Part shown: in pieces, positions 1 to 7,380 of the stretch
Layout of the letters: each line of letters starts with the position of its first letter
Position numbering within the stretch: the first letter of the stretch is position 1
Assembly (NCBI GenBank): GCA_934277655.1
Contig: CAKQVC010000049.1
Coordinates: 1-10,029, forward strand
Direction: 5' to 3'
Origin: an uncultured Clostridia bacterium
Lineage (GTDB): Bacteria > Bacillota > Clostridia > Peptostreptococcales > Anaerovoracaceae
DNA length: 10,029 nt
Made by a program: the position numbers and the translations under genes
Notes under the pieces: generated by a model
Databases searched by the model: none
The model's input: only the letters and a program-made list of their open reading frames with translations
What the model was told of the DNA's origin: nothing

Positions 1-357
1 GAAATCAGGAGGGTGGATTATGAAACGCTGGAAAATTCTTGTACACAGTCGTCAGAACAGATGAAAAAGCGGGTTATGACAGGAGTAGATATGCAAAAGC
101 AGCGTTTCCGGGGACTTCCGATCCAGTACAACAGCCAGATGAACGAGCAACAGATTAGGATTTTTTGCAGATTGGGAAAGGAAGAAAAAAAGTTTATGCA
201 AAAAGCATATCAGATGTATGAAATGAGTCCGAGACGATATCATAAAGTTTTGAGGCTGGCCAGAACGATCGCAGATCTTGAGGAAAGTCAGGAAATTTCA
301 GTCCGCCACTTGGCAGGCGCCTTACGATACACTGTGTTTTTTGAAGAAAGGTCATAA
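1..357 (+). CDS. yifB: YifB/ComM-family Mg-chelatase-like AAA+ ATPase, C-terminal part (5' truncated by window edge)
   Basis: Only the last 118 residues lie in the window. The frame is open from base 1, and the residues before the GTG at 13 (EIRR, then VDYETL) read like the usual YifB segment after the AAA+ core, so GTG 13 is not taken as the start. The remaining part matches the Mg_chelatase C-terminal helical domain: RFRGLPIQYNSQM, then a helix ending in MSPRRYHKVLRLARTIADLE and a final ISVRHLAGALRYT segment, which is the family's typical ending. The ATPase core (Walker A/B) lies upstream and is not seen. Relatives such as ComM are hexameric helicases that help branch migration during recombination of incoming DNA. 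The gene ends 38 nt before dprA, a pairing that recurs in Firmicutes and suggests co-transcription. Family assignment is firm; the role in this organism is inferred. Confidence 0.9.
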   Translation, partial: EIRRVDYETLENSCTQSSEQMKKRVMTGVDMQKQRFRGLPIQYNSQMNEQQIRIFCRLGKEEKKFMQKAYQMYEMSPRRYHKVLRLARTIADLEESQEISVRHLAGALRYTVFFEERS

Positions 358-395
358 GCCTAAACATAAAAGTAGACGAAAGAGCATAACATAAA

Positions 396-1250
396 ATGAA
401 AATTATAGAGATAAAAAAACAGGACAAGCTATATCCAGATTATTTGCGAATGCTGGAGAAACCGCCGGAAACGTTATATTGCGCAGGAAACACAGAGTTA
501 CTTGGCAAAACAGGTATCGCAGTCGTTGGTTCCAGAAAATGCAGTGAATATGGGAAACAGATTGCGATGAGGATTGGAAAAGCTGCGGCAGAAAATGAAG
601 TTGTTGTCATCAGCGGCATGGCGAAGGGAATTGACAACTTTGCCCATCTGGGAGCATTAAACCATCAGGGGATGACGATTGCAGTACTTGGGTGCGGTGT
701 GGATTTCTGCTATCCGAAAGAAAATCGAAAGTTGTATGAAAGAATCCGGCAGGAGGGATTGCTTCTTTCTCAGTTTCCGCCGGGATGTGAACCACGTCCT
801 TATCAATTTCCGCAGAGAAATGCAATCATTGCAGCACTGGCAGAAGCAGTAGCTGTAGTGGAAGCAGGAACGAACAGTGGTGCTTTGATCACTGCTGAAC
901 AGGCAGCACTTCTTGGGAAAACCGTTTTTTCGGTGCCGGGGAATATTACAAGCCCTTACAGTCTAGGGACTAATAAACTGATTCTTGATGGAGCACTGCC
1001 TATTGCAGTCATCGACGATATTTTTTCAGGGATCGGATTGAAACCGAAAGGGGGTCAGGACGAGGTAAAAGAACTGGGAGCTGATGAAAGATCTGTTTAT
1101 CAGGTTATACGGGAAGCAGGAGAAGTTTCTGTCGATGAAATCTGTAGAAAACTAGATAAAAACGTAATTTTTGTAAATGGAATCCTTTGTATTTTGGAAA
1201 TGAAAGGGCTGGTAGGTTACAATTTCGGAAAAGTTTTTCAGCTAAAATAA
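396..1250 (+). CDS. dprA: DNA-processing protein DprA (Smf)
   Basis: DprA binds single-stranded DNA and loads RecA onto it, protecting DNA taken up by transformation. The 284-residue product has the extended Rossmann fold: VGSRKCSEYG near residues 44-53, SGMAKGID at 73-80, GCGVDFCYP at 99-107, FPQRNAIIAALA at 138-149, EAGTNSGALITA at 156-167 and SVPGN at 179-183. Residues about 228-284 form the small C-terminal winged-helix domain (ERSVYQVIREAGEVSVDEIC onward). There is no N-terminal SAM or helix-hairpin-helix domain; the protein starts almost directly at the YPDYLR segment that precedes the Rossmann fold. ATG 396 is the most upstream possible start because TAA at 387-389 is in frame. Its ribosome binding site is poor (GAAAGAG at 378-384, 11 nt away), which predicts weak translation or coupling to yifB. 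Confidence 0.95.
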   Translation: MKIIEIKKQDKLYPDYLRMLEKPPETLYCAGNTELLGKTGIAVVGSRKCSEYGKQIAMRIGKAAAENEVVVISGMAKGIDNFAHLGALNHQGMTIAVLGCGVDFCYPKENRKLYERIRQEGLLLSQFPPGCEPRPYQFPQRNAIIAALAEAVAVVEAGTNSGALITAEQAALLGKTVFSVPGNITSPYSLGTNKLILDGALPIAVIDDIFSGIGLKPKGGQDEVKELGADERSVYQVIREAGEVSVDEICRKLDKNVIFVNGILCILEMKGLVGYNFGKVFQLK

Positions 1251-1301
1251 TATTGAAATCCGTAAAATCCGAAAGAAAAGCATAGAAAAAGAAAAAAAAG
1301 A

Positions 1302-1330
1302 TTGCAAAATTTTCAGTTTCGTACTATTAT
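1302..1330 (+). promoter_or_regulatory. Sigma-A-type promoter for the topA-hslV-hslU-codY unit, with long leader
   Basis: TTGCAA (1302-1307), a 17-nt spacer and TATTAT (1325-1330) match the sigma-A consensus at 4/6 and 5/6. Transcription would begin near 1337, leaving a leader of about 170 nt before topA. The leader has small possible hairpins (GAAC 1401-1404 with GTTC 1435-1438; CGA 1407-1409 with TCG 1428-1430), but no riboswitch or T-box that I recognise. No clear terminator follows dprA, so read-through from upstream is also possible. Confidence 0.6.
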
Positions 1331-1497
1331 ATCTGTTATTGTGAGAGTCGTGAGGAAGTCAGACCGCGGCAGAGCAGATCAGTTGTGCTCCGGACAGGAA
1401 GAACATCGACCACAAGACACAGAATAATCGAATCGTTCCACGGTATGAAAAGAAAAGGGACGAAGTATATAGGAGTATATATAAAGAATATAAGAGC

Positions 1498-1503
1498 AGG
1501 AGG
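1498..1503 (+). promoter_or_regulatory. Ribosome binding site that sets the topA start
   Basis: AGGAGG sits 4 nt before ATG 1508. The frame stays open upstream to a GTG at 1385, but that codon lacks a good SD and would add 41 residues with no family resemblance. ATG 1508 is therefore chosen. Confidence 0.8.
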
Positions 1504-1507
1504 AAAA

Positions 1508-3655
1508 ATGGCAGTAAAGTCAGAAAGCAAGAAAACAGCCGAAAAGAGTAAGAGTGCAGGCAAAGCAGCAGGAACAAAGAAGACTGCAAAGAAAAAGTCA
1601 GCATCTTCAAAAAAAACGCTGGTAATCGTGGAATCTCCGTCCAAGGCGAAGACAATCGGAAAATATCTGGGATCATCCTATAAAGTCATAGCGTCTGTCG
1701 GACATGTCAGAGACCTGCCTAAGAGTAAACTGGGAATTAATGTGGCAAATGATTTTGAGCCGGAGTATATTTCTATCAGAGGAAAGGGCGACCTGATCAA
1801 AGAATTAAAAAAGGAAGCGAAAGCTGCAGGCAAAATATATCTTGCAACTGACCCAGACCGTGAAGGAGAAGCTATTTCCTGGCATCTGGCATTTTTGCTG
1901 GGACTGGATCCGGATCAGCCATGCAGAATTGTGTTTAACGAAATTACAAAAGATGCGATCAAAAAGGCAGTAAAAGAGCCAAGGCCGATCGACCTGGGGT
2001 TAGTTGACGCACAGCAGGCCAGACGTGTTCTGGACAGACTGGTAGGCTATCAGATTAGTCCTCTTTTGTGGAGAAAAATCAGAAGAGGTCTCAGTGCAGG
2101 CAGAGTTCAGTCAGCTGCATTAAAGATTATTTGTGACCGTGAGAATCAGATACAAAATTTCATACCACAGGAATACTGGAATATTGCGGTCCAGTTTAAA
2201 AAAGGAAAAACTTTTACGGCCAGACTCGCAGAAGTTAATAAGAAAAAAATAACCATTGAAAGCAAAGCTGCTGCGGATAAAGTACTCAGTGATTTGAAAG
2301 CAGGGACTTATCAGGTATCTTCTATTGTGAGAAGAGAAAGACAGAGAAAACCTTTTGCACCGTTTACAACAAGCAGTTTGCAGCAGGATGCGGCTAACAA
2401 GTTGAATTTTACGACCAAAAAGACCATGATGGTGTCACAACAGCTTTATGAAGGTGTTGAAATCAAAGGTACGGGAACAGTCGGTCTTGTGACATATATC
2501 AGAACGGACTCCGTGCGGATTTCTGATGAAGCTAGAGCAATGGCACACGAATACATTGAAGAAAATTTCGGCAAATCGTATACCGCGAGAAATATTTATA
2601 CGAACAAGAAAAAAGATATTCAGGATGCACATGAAGCTATCCGTCCAAGCAGGATAACGCTGGATCCGGAATCCATCAAGGATTCTCTGACAAAGGATCA
2701 GTATAATCTGTATCGTCTGATCTGGACGCGTTTCCTTGCCAGTCAGATGGCACCTGCCAAGTTTGACAGCATGCAGGTATCTATCGCAAACGGAGATTAT
2801 GGACTGAAAGCATCCGGATCCAAGCTGATCTTCGACGGATACCAGAGAGTGTATTCACCGAATCTGGAAGAAGATAAAGATAAACTTCTGCCGGACCTTG
2901 AGGAGGGAGAAATCCTGAAGGCTGAAGAGGTTAACGGAGAACAGAAATTTACGGAACCTCCGGCAAGGTTTACCGAAGCCAGCCTGGTAAAGGAACTGGA
3001 AGAAAAAAATATCGGACGCCCAAGTACGTATGCACCGATCATTGCAACCATTTTAGACAGAAAATATATCAGCAGGGAAAAGAAAACGCTGGTTCCGACC
3101 GATCTGGGGTTTCTGGTAACCCAGTTGATGGAGGAATACTTCAAAGAAATCGCAGATACCGGCTTTACGGCAGATATGGAAGACAAACTAGATGATGTGG
3201 AAACCAGAAAGCGTGACTGGAAGCAGGTTGTCAGAGACTTTTATGGTCCATTCGAAAAAGAACTGGAATTTGCAGACAATGCCATTGAAAAAGTCGAAAT
3301 AGAAGATCAGATCACGGATGAAGTATGTGAACTCTGCGGCAAACCGATGGCGATTAAGACCGGACGTTTCGGAGAGTTCCTTGCATGTACAGGATATCCG
3401 GAATGTAAGAATACCAAAGCCATCGTTAAGACTATCGGCGTGAAGTGCCCGGATTGCGGAGGCGACCTTGTTGCCAAGAGGGGACGTTCCGGGAAGATTT
3501 TCTACGGATGCAGTAACTATCCAACCTGCACCAGAGCATATTGGTATAAACCGACGGAACGCAAATGTCCGCAGTGCGGAGAACTTTTATTAGAAAAACA
3601 CACAAAGACCACGAAATACGCATGTTCAAATGATAAATGTGGATATAAGGAATAG
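1508..3655 (+). CDS. topA: DNA topoisomerase I (type IA), Lys-rich N-terminal tail and three zinc fingers
   Basis: Type IA topoisomerase of 715 residues that relaxes negative supercoils by breaking one strand. Residues 1-36 are a Lys/Ala/Ser-rich, probably disordered tail. The Toprim domain follows: VIVESPSKAKTIGKYLG (Glu42) and ATDPDREGEAISWH (Asp115, Asp117, Glu119, the Mg2+-binding acidic residues). GLSAGRVQS begins at 194. The catalytic tyrosine is Tyr330 in GLVTYIRTDSVRIS. FTEASLVKELEE and IGRPSTYA (502-509) are core signatures. The C-terminus carries three C4 zinc fingers: Cys607/610/627/633, Cys647/650/668/674 and Cys687/690/706/711. Length and order are normal for the family. hslV starts 15 nt after the stop, so the genes are almost certainly co-transcribed. 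Confidence 0.98.
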   Translation: MAVKSESKKTAEKSKSAGKAAGTKKTAKKKSASSKKTLVIVESPSKAKTIGKYLGSSYKVIASVGHVRDLPKSKLGINVANDFEPEYISIRGKGDLIKELKKEAKAAGKIYLATDPDREGEAISWHLAFLLGLDPDQPCRIVFNEITKDAIKKAVKEPRPIDLGLVDAQQARRVLDRLVGYQISPLLWRKIRRGLSAGRVQSAALKIICDRENQIQNFIPQEYWNIAVQFKKGKTFTARLAEVNKKKITIESKAAADKVLSDLKAGTYQVSSIVRRERQRKPFAPFTTSSLQQDAANKLNFTTKKTMMVSQQLYEGVEIKGTGTVGLVTYIRTDSVRISDEARAMAHEYIEENFGKSYTARNIYTNKKKDIQDAHEAIRPSRITLDPESIKDSLTKDQYNLYRLIWTRFLASQMAPAKFDSMQVSIANGDYGLKASGSKLIFDGYQRVYSPNLEEDKDKLLPDLEEGEILKAEEVNGEQKFTEPPARFTEASLVKELEEKNIGRPSTYAPIIATILDRKYISREKKTLVPTDLGFLVTQLMEEYFKEIADTGFTADMEDKLDDVETRKRDWKQVVRDFYGPFEKELEFADNAIEKVEIEDQITDEVCELCGKPMAIKTGRFGEFLACTGYPECKNTKAIVKTIGVKCPDCGGDLVAKRGRSGKIFYGCSNYPTCTRAYWYKPTERKCPQCGELLLEKHTKTTKYACSNDKCGYKE

Positions 3656-3670
3656 AGGGAGGACACAGGA

Positions 3671-4210
3671 ATGGTAGAATTTCATGCAACCACGATTTGT
3701 GCGGTAAGACGCGGACCGGATGACATCTGCATCGGCGGAGATGGTCAGGTTACCATGGGTGAATCAACGATTATGAAAAATGGTGCAAAAAAAGTAAGAA
3801 AAATTTATAAAAATTCTGTGATTACAGGCTTTGCAGGATCTGTTGCAGATGCATTCGCGTTGACGGAAAAATTTGAAAGTAAGCTGGAAGAACATTCCGG
3901 GAATCTGAAAAGAGCGGCTGTAGATCTGGCACAAATCTGGCGTTCAGACAAAGGAATGAGGAGTCTGGAAGCTTTAATGATCGTAGCTGATAAGGAAAAT
4001 ATGCTTGTTATCTCAGGAAATGGTGAAGTTATTGAACCGGATCAACATTTTGTTGCTATCGGTTCCGGTGGAAACTATGCTTACGCAGCTGCAAACGGAT
4101 TGTTTAATCATACAGACATGACAGCAGAAGAAATTGTCAGAGAATCATTGAAAATCGCAAGCTCTATCTGCGTTTATACCAATGACAATATTTCTGTAGA
4201 AAAATTATAA
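3671..4210 (+). CDS. hslV: HslV (ClpQ/CodW), peptidase subunit of the HslUV protease
   Basis: Proteasome-like peptidase that forms a double hexamer and degrades substrates unfolded by HslU. The 179 residues include GGDGQVTMG (22-30), [22 protein letters not shown], a [19 protein letters not shown] stretch, [19 protein letters not shown] and the ICVYTND ending. The family's N-terminal Thr-Thr lies at residues 7-8 (ATTICAVRR), so a six-residue leader (MVEFHA) must be removed to expose Thr7 as nucleophile. The known alternative, an N-terminal serine as reported for Bacillus CodW, is not available because residue 2 is Val. The start ATG has AGGGAGGA (3656-3663) 7 nt upstream. hslU follows after 13 nt. 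Confidence 0.97.
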   Translation: MVEFHATTICAVRRGPDDICIGGDGQVTMGESTIMKNGAKKVRKIYKNSVITGFAGSVADAFALTEKFESKLEEHSGNLKRAAVDLAQIWRSDKGMRSLEALMIVADKENMLVISGNGEVIEPDQHFVAIGSGGNYAYAAANGLFNHTDMTAEEIVRESLKIASSICVYTNDNISVEKL

Positions 4211-4223
4211 GGAGGGGAGCATT

Positions 4224-5660
4224 ATGGCAAGTAAATTGTACAGCATGACTCCGAAGGAAATTGTAGCGGAACTGGATAAGTATATTATCGGTCAGAACGA
4301 AGCAAAAAAATCAGTGGCAATTGCCCTGAGAAACAGATATAGAAGAAGTCTGCTCTCTGATGAAATGAGAGAAGAAATCACACCAAAGAACATCCTGATG
4401 ATGGGACCTACCGGCTGTGGTAAGACAGAAATTGCGAGAAGACTGGCAAAGCTGATGGATGCTCCGTTTGTAAAGGTCGAAGCAACGAAATTTACGGAAG
4501 TCGGTTATGTAGGCAGAGATGTGGATTCCATGGTAAGAGACTTGGTAGAAGCGTCCATGCGTGTGACGAAACAAAGCAAGCTTGAAGAAAAATATAGCGT
4601 AGCAGATAAGATCGTTGAAGAAAAGATTGTAGAAGCAATCATTCCGGGGAAAAATAAAAAGAAAACAGGACAGAGCAGAAATCCGTTTGATTTCATCATG
4701 AACAGCGGTGGATATACCAGCCAGAAACAACAGTATCTGGAAAGCCAGGCGGCGAAAGAAGAAAGCACGCCGGAGGATAATGGTGTTGAAACAGCGAGAG
4801 AGCAGGTAAGACAGCAGCTTCGTCAGGGACTGCTGGAGGATCAGTATATTGAAATCGAAGTCATTGATGCACCGAAGGGCAACCAGCTGGATATGAGCAA
4901 TGAAGGGATGAGCATTGCGATCGGCAACATTTTCGGCGACATGATGCCGGAAAAGACGAAGAAGAAAAACTGCAAGGTTAAAGATGCAAGGAGGATCCTC
5001 CGTGAACAGGAAGCACAGAAGTTAATTGATATGGATCTGGTAACCGATGAAGCTATTGCCAATGCAGAGCAGAATGGTATTATTTTCATAGACGAAATCG
5101 ATAAGATCGCTTCCGGTTCCCGCATGACTTCCGGTGCTGATGTTTCCCGTGAAGGTGTGCAGCGTGATATTTTGCCGATTGTAGAAGGAAGTGTCATCAA
5201 CACGAAATACGGTCCAGTTAGAACAGACCATATTCTGTTTATTGGAGCCGGTGCTTTCCACACGGCAAAACCGACTGATCTGATCCCAGAACTGCAGGGA
5301 CGTTTTCCAATCCGTGTAACTCTTGAGAATCTGACGAAAGAAGATTTTGTGGAGATCCTGACGAAGCCGGAAAATGCTCTGATCAAACAGCACAAAGCAC
5401 TTCTTGAGACAGAAGGGATTGAAGTAGAATTTACAGAAGGAGCGATCAATCAGATTGCAACCATGTCTTTCCTTATGAACGAGCAGACAGAAAATATCGG
5501 AGCCAGGAGGCTTCATACAATTTTAGAAAAGCTTCTGGAGGATATTTCTTTCAATATTCCTGAAATGGACGAAGAAAAAGTTACAATCGACGAAGAATAT
5601 GTAAAAGAGAAGTTCCAGGAAACGATTCATGAAGAAGACCTGGATCGCTATATCTTATAA
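4224..5660 (+). CDS. hslU: HslU (ClpY/CodX), ATPase subunit of the HslUV protease
   Basis: AAA+ unfoldase that caps HslV and threads substrates into it. The 478 residues contain TPKEIVAELDKYIIGQ at the N-terminus, Walker A GPTGCGKT (61-68), the pore loop GYVG (94-97), the charged and poorly conserved I-domain (about 110-245), Walker B IIFIDE (286-291), the ELQGRFPIRV segment (356-365) with a likely arginine finger at Arg360, and sensor-2 GARR (426-429). The C-terminal tail ends RYIL, which in this family docks into HslV pockets. SD GGAGG directly follows the hslV stop codon (4208-4210), so translation is probably coupled. Length is typical. The enzyme pair looks intact. Confidence 0.98.
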   Translation: MASKLYSMTPKEIVAELDKYIIGQNEAKKSVAIALRNRYRRSLLSDEMREEITPKNILMMGPTGCGKTEIARRLAKLMDAPFVKVEATKFTEVGYVGRDVDSMVRDLVEASMRVTKQSKLEEKYSVADKIVEEKIVEAIIPGKNKKKTGQSRNPFDFIMNSGGYTSQKQQYLESQAAKEESTPEDNGVETAREQVRQQLRQGLLEDQYIEIEVIDAPKGNQLDMSNEGMSIAIGNIFGDMMPEKTKKKNCKVKDARRILREQEAQKLIDMDLVTDEAIANAEQNGIIFIDEIDKIASGSRMTSGADVSREGVQRDILPIVEGSVINTKYGPVRTDHILFIGAGAFHTAKPTDLIPELQGRFPIRVTLENLTKEDFVEILTKPENALIKQHKALLETEGIEVEFTEGAINQIATMSFLMNEQTENIGARRLHTILEKLLEDISFNIPEMDEEKVTIDEEYVKEKFQETIHEEDLDRYIL

Positions 5661-5686
5661 TTTGAAGCAGACCATAAGGAAGAAAA

Positions 5687-6448
5687 ATGGGACAGGATTT
5701 TTTAAAAAAAATAAGAAAGCTTAACTGGGTACTCAGCGAGAGTACCACAGGAACTTTATCCTTTGAGGATTTAAGTCAGATTCTCCGAGATGTAATCAAT
5801 GCAAATGTCTATATCCTGGATAAGGACGGCAGGGTGCTGGGAGTTGCCTACACCGATGCGGATGATACTTCTACTTTCGAAAATGAACTGGGATATGAGA
5901 CTGTATCGGATGAAGATAATCGCAGCTTTCTGAAGATTCAGGAGACTGCTGTGAACCTGATCGGAGAGTCAATGGAAGCGGTACTGGGAAGTCAGTATCA
6001 TATGCTGGATAAGTATCATATGATCATTCCGTCGGTTTGTGGTGGACAACGGCGGGGTACGATTCTACTGGCAAGATATGGCAGCAGATTCGACGATGAA
6101 GAAGTTGCACTCTGCGAATATGGAGCAACGGTAGTTGGACTGGAGATCCAGCGTCATCTGCAGGAGGAAAGAGCCAGGGAAAGAAGCCTGCGCATGGCTG
6201 TTGATATGGCACTTGATACCTTATCCTTTTCAGAGAAGGATGCACTGGAAAAGATCATCATGCAGTTGGAAAACAGCGAGGGCATCATTATTGCCAGCAA
6301 GGTTGCCAGTCAGTATGGTCTGACAAACTCTGTCATTGTCAGTGCGTTGAAAAAGCTGGAAAGTGCCAGAATCCTGGAAACCAAGTCTCTTGGGATGAAG
6401 GGTACGTATATTAAAGTGATTAACCCTTATCTGAAAGAAGTTCTTTAA
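5687..6448 (+). CDS. codY: GTP-/amino-acid-sensing pleiotropic transcriptional regulator CodY
   Basis: Global nutritional repressor of low-G+C Gram-positives. The 253-residue protein has an N-terminal GAF-like domain (about 1-155) ending in the CodY signature CEYGATVVGLEI (143-154), a linker helix, and a C-terminal winged helix with ASKVASQYGLTNSVIVSALK and then SLGMKGTYIKV (234-244), nearly identical to the Bacillus DNA-binding domain. The effector domain is more divergent. In a gap-free alignment from memory (offset +2), B. subtilis Arg61, which contacts the branched-chain amino acid carboxylate, becomes Thr63, and Phe71 becomes Val73. Ligand response may therefore differ. SD AAGGAAG (5676-5682) lies 4 nt before the ATG. 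It is the last gene of the topA operon, 26 nt after hslU. Confidence 0.97.
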   Translation: MGQDFLKKIRKLNWVLSESTTGTLSFEDLSQILRDVINANVYILDKDGRVLGVAYTDADDTSTFENELGYETVSDEDNRSFLKIQETAVNLIGESMEAVLGSQYHMLDKYHMIIPSVCGGQRRGTILLARYGSRFDDEEVALCEYGATVVGLEIQRHLQEERARERSLRMAVDMALDTLSFSEKDALEKIIMQLENSEGIIIASKVASQYGLTNSVIVSALKKLESARILETKSLGMKGTYIKVINPYLKEVL

Positions 6449-6456
6449 CAGGATGC

Positions 6457-6473
6457 AGGAGCAGCATGCTTCT
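6457..6473 (+). terminator. Weak hairpin after codY, possible terminator
   Basis: AGGAGCA (6457-6463) pairs with TGCTTCT (6467-6473) around a GCA loop, 7 bp with one G-U. It is followed only by TTCTG, so the T-tract is poor. It may attenuate or end the codY transcript. Confidence 0.25.
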
Positions 6474-6503
6474 TTCTGAAAGCGGAGTTTGCCTTGCGTG
6501 AAA

Positions 6504-6530
6504 TCATATCGACGATGAAAATGAGACAAT
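6504..6530 (+). promoter_or_regulatory. Candidate sigma-E promoter for yunB
   Basis: TCATATC (6504-6510) resembles the sigma-E -35 element, and GAGACAAT (6523-6530) matches CATACAAT at 6/8. The 12-nt spacer is a little short compared with the usual 13-15. Support comes mainly from yunB belonging to the sigma-E regulon in Bacillus. Confidence 0.25.
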
Positions 6531-6545
6531 CTGAAAGGAACGAAA

Positions 6546-6577
6546 ACCCTCTTGGCAACATAATTTGTTAAGGGGGT
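6546..6577 (+). promoter_or_regulatory. Hairpin burying the yunB Shine-Dalgarno sequence, or codY terminator
   Basis: ACCCTCTT (6546-6553) pairs with AAGGGGGT (6570-6577) over 8 bp with one G-U. Inside, AACA (6557-6560) pairs with TGTT (6566-6569) around a TAATT loop, leaving a GGC bulge. The 3' arm contains AAGGGGG, the yunB SD, 7 nt from its ATG. A run ATTTTT follows the arm and AAAA precedes the 5' arm, so it also looks like a bidirectional intrinsic terminator. Confidence 0.55.
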
Positions 6578-6583
6578 ATTTTT

Positions 6584-7231
6584 ATGCGCAGATTTCTGCT
6601 GATTTTTACAGGCATTATGATGATTCTGGGAGGAAGTATCTGGTGCTTTAAGGAAGCATATGGGGCAAGTATTGCGGGTACAGCAGAGGATATCGCGGTA
6701 AATTATGTAGCTGTGAAAATTAATCAGAGTTTGAAAAAGGGAATCGAAGGCTATGGGAATCGTGAGGACAGCGGAGAATCCCTGCTGCATATCGAGAGGG
6801 ATGAGAAAGGGAATATTAAATACATAGAACCTGATACAATGGTCATAAATCGTCTTGTGCTGGATTTTTCGACAGGTGTTAAGGAAAATTACAGCCTGGA
6901 TGACATACAGGTTACAAAAGTGAATCTGGGAGTTGTCACAGGCAGCAAGTTTTTATCACAGCTACCGTTTTATGTGAAAGTAAAAATTCAGCCTCTCAGT
7001 TTGACGAAGTTCCAGTGTGAGACAGGGTTTGAAACGCAGGGAATCAATCAGACCCGGTATTATGTTTATTGTACGGTGGAAAGCAAGGTGCGGATCCTGG
7101 CGCCGTTTACGAACAAAACGTCTCTAATCAGCAGAAAGTATCAGCTGGCGGAGGCTGTCGTGGTGGGAGAAGTACCGGGCAGCTATGTCGTGGTTCCGAA
7201 GGAGAGTATTTTGGATGCAGCGGAGTTTTAA
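6584..7231 (+). CDS. yunB: Sporulation protein YunB
   Basis: The product has 215 residues. The N-terminus (RRFLLIFTGIMMILGG, about 2-17) is a single membrane-spanning or signal-anchor segment, with the rest presumably outside the membrane. Family signatures are seen in order: a helical AVNYVAVKINQSL segment (about 38-50), LGVVTGSKFLSQLP (115-128), GINQTRYYVY (153-162) and VVVGEVPGSYVVVP (192-205). In Bacillus yunB is expressed in the mother cell under sigma-E and is needed for efficient sporulation; its biochemical activity is unknown. A sporulation role here is inferred from the family and implies a spore-former. It is separated from codY by a hairpin and from hflX by a spacer with its own promoter, so it is probably transcribed alone. 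The SD is AAGGGGG (6570-6576). Confidence 0.92.
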   Translation: MRRFLLIFTGIMMILGGSIWCFKEAYGASIAGTAEDIAVNYVAVKINQSLKKGIEGYGNREDSGESLLHIERDEKGNIKYIEPDTMVINRLVLDFSTGVKENYSLDDIQVTKVNLGVVTGSKFLSQLPFYVKVKIQPLSLTKFQCETGFETQGINQTRYYVYCTVESKVRILAPFTNKTSLISRKYQLAEAVVVGEVPGSYVVVPKESILDAAEF

Positions 7232-7241
7232 CTCTGCTAGC

Positions 7242-7299
7242 TTCGCTTTCAGCACCCGCATCCTGACGTCTGTCTATTTCGTTTTTAGCGCCCGCATCC
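7242..7299. repeat. Two copies of a degenerate 22-nt direct repeat (36-nt period)
   Basis: Positions 7242-7263 and 7278-7299 agree at 19 of 22 bases, both starting TTCG and ending CCCGCATCC. A weaker third start (TTCG, then CTCAG) appears at 7316-7326. The stretch is GC-richer than its surroundings and encodes nothing convincing. Origin unknown. Confidence 0.6.
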
Positions 7300-7380
7300 C
7301 CCATCATCTGCTCGCTTCGTCCTCAGAATGGGCAGGCCGTTTTCCTGGTCGCAAGGGATATGTTTTAAAATCAATAAGAG

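Noticed and set aside
1385..1507. Upstream GTG start for topA adding 41 residues
   Set aside because: No good SD, no family resemblance in the extension, and a strong AGGAGG lies just before ATG 1508. The stretch fits a leader better.
4841..5449. 202-codon open frame on the minus strand
   Set aside because: Entirely antisense to the conserved hslU coding sequence; Ser/Ile-rich composition typical of a shadow frame, with no domain signature.
6230..6790. 186-codon open frame on the minus strand across the codY-yunB junction
   Set aside because: Covers conserved coding regions of codY and yunB on the other strand and shows no recognisable motif.
7232..7345. CRISPR-like array
   Set aside because: Only two good copies, degenerate, with spacers of about 14 nt and no cas genes nearby.
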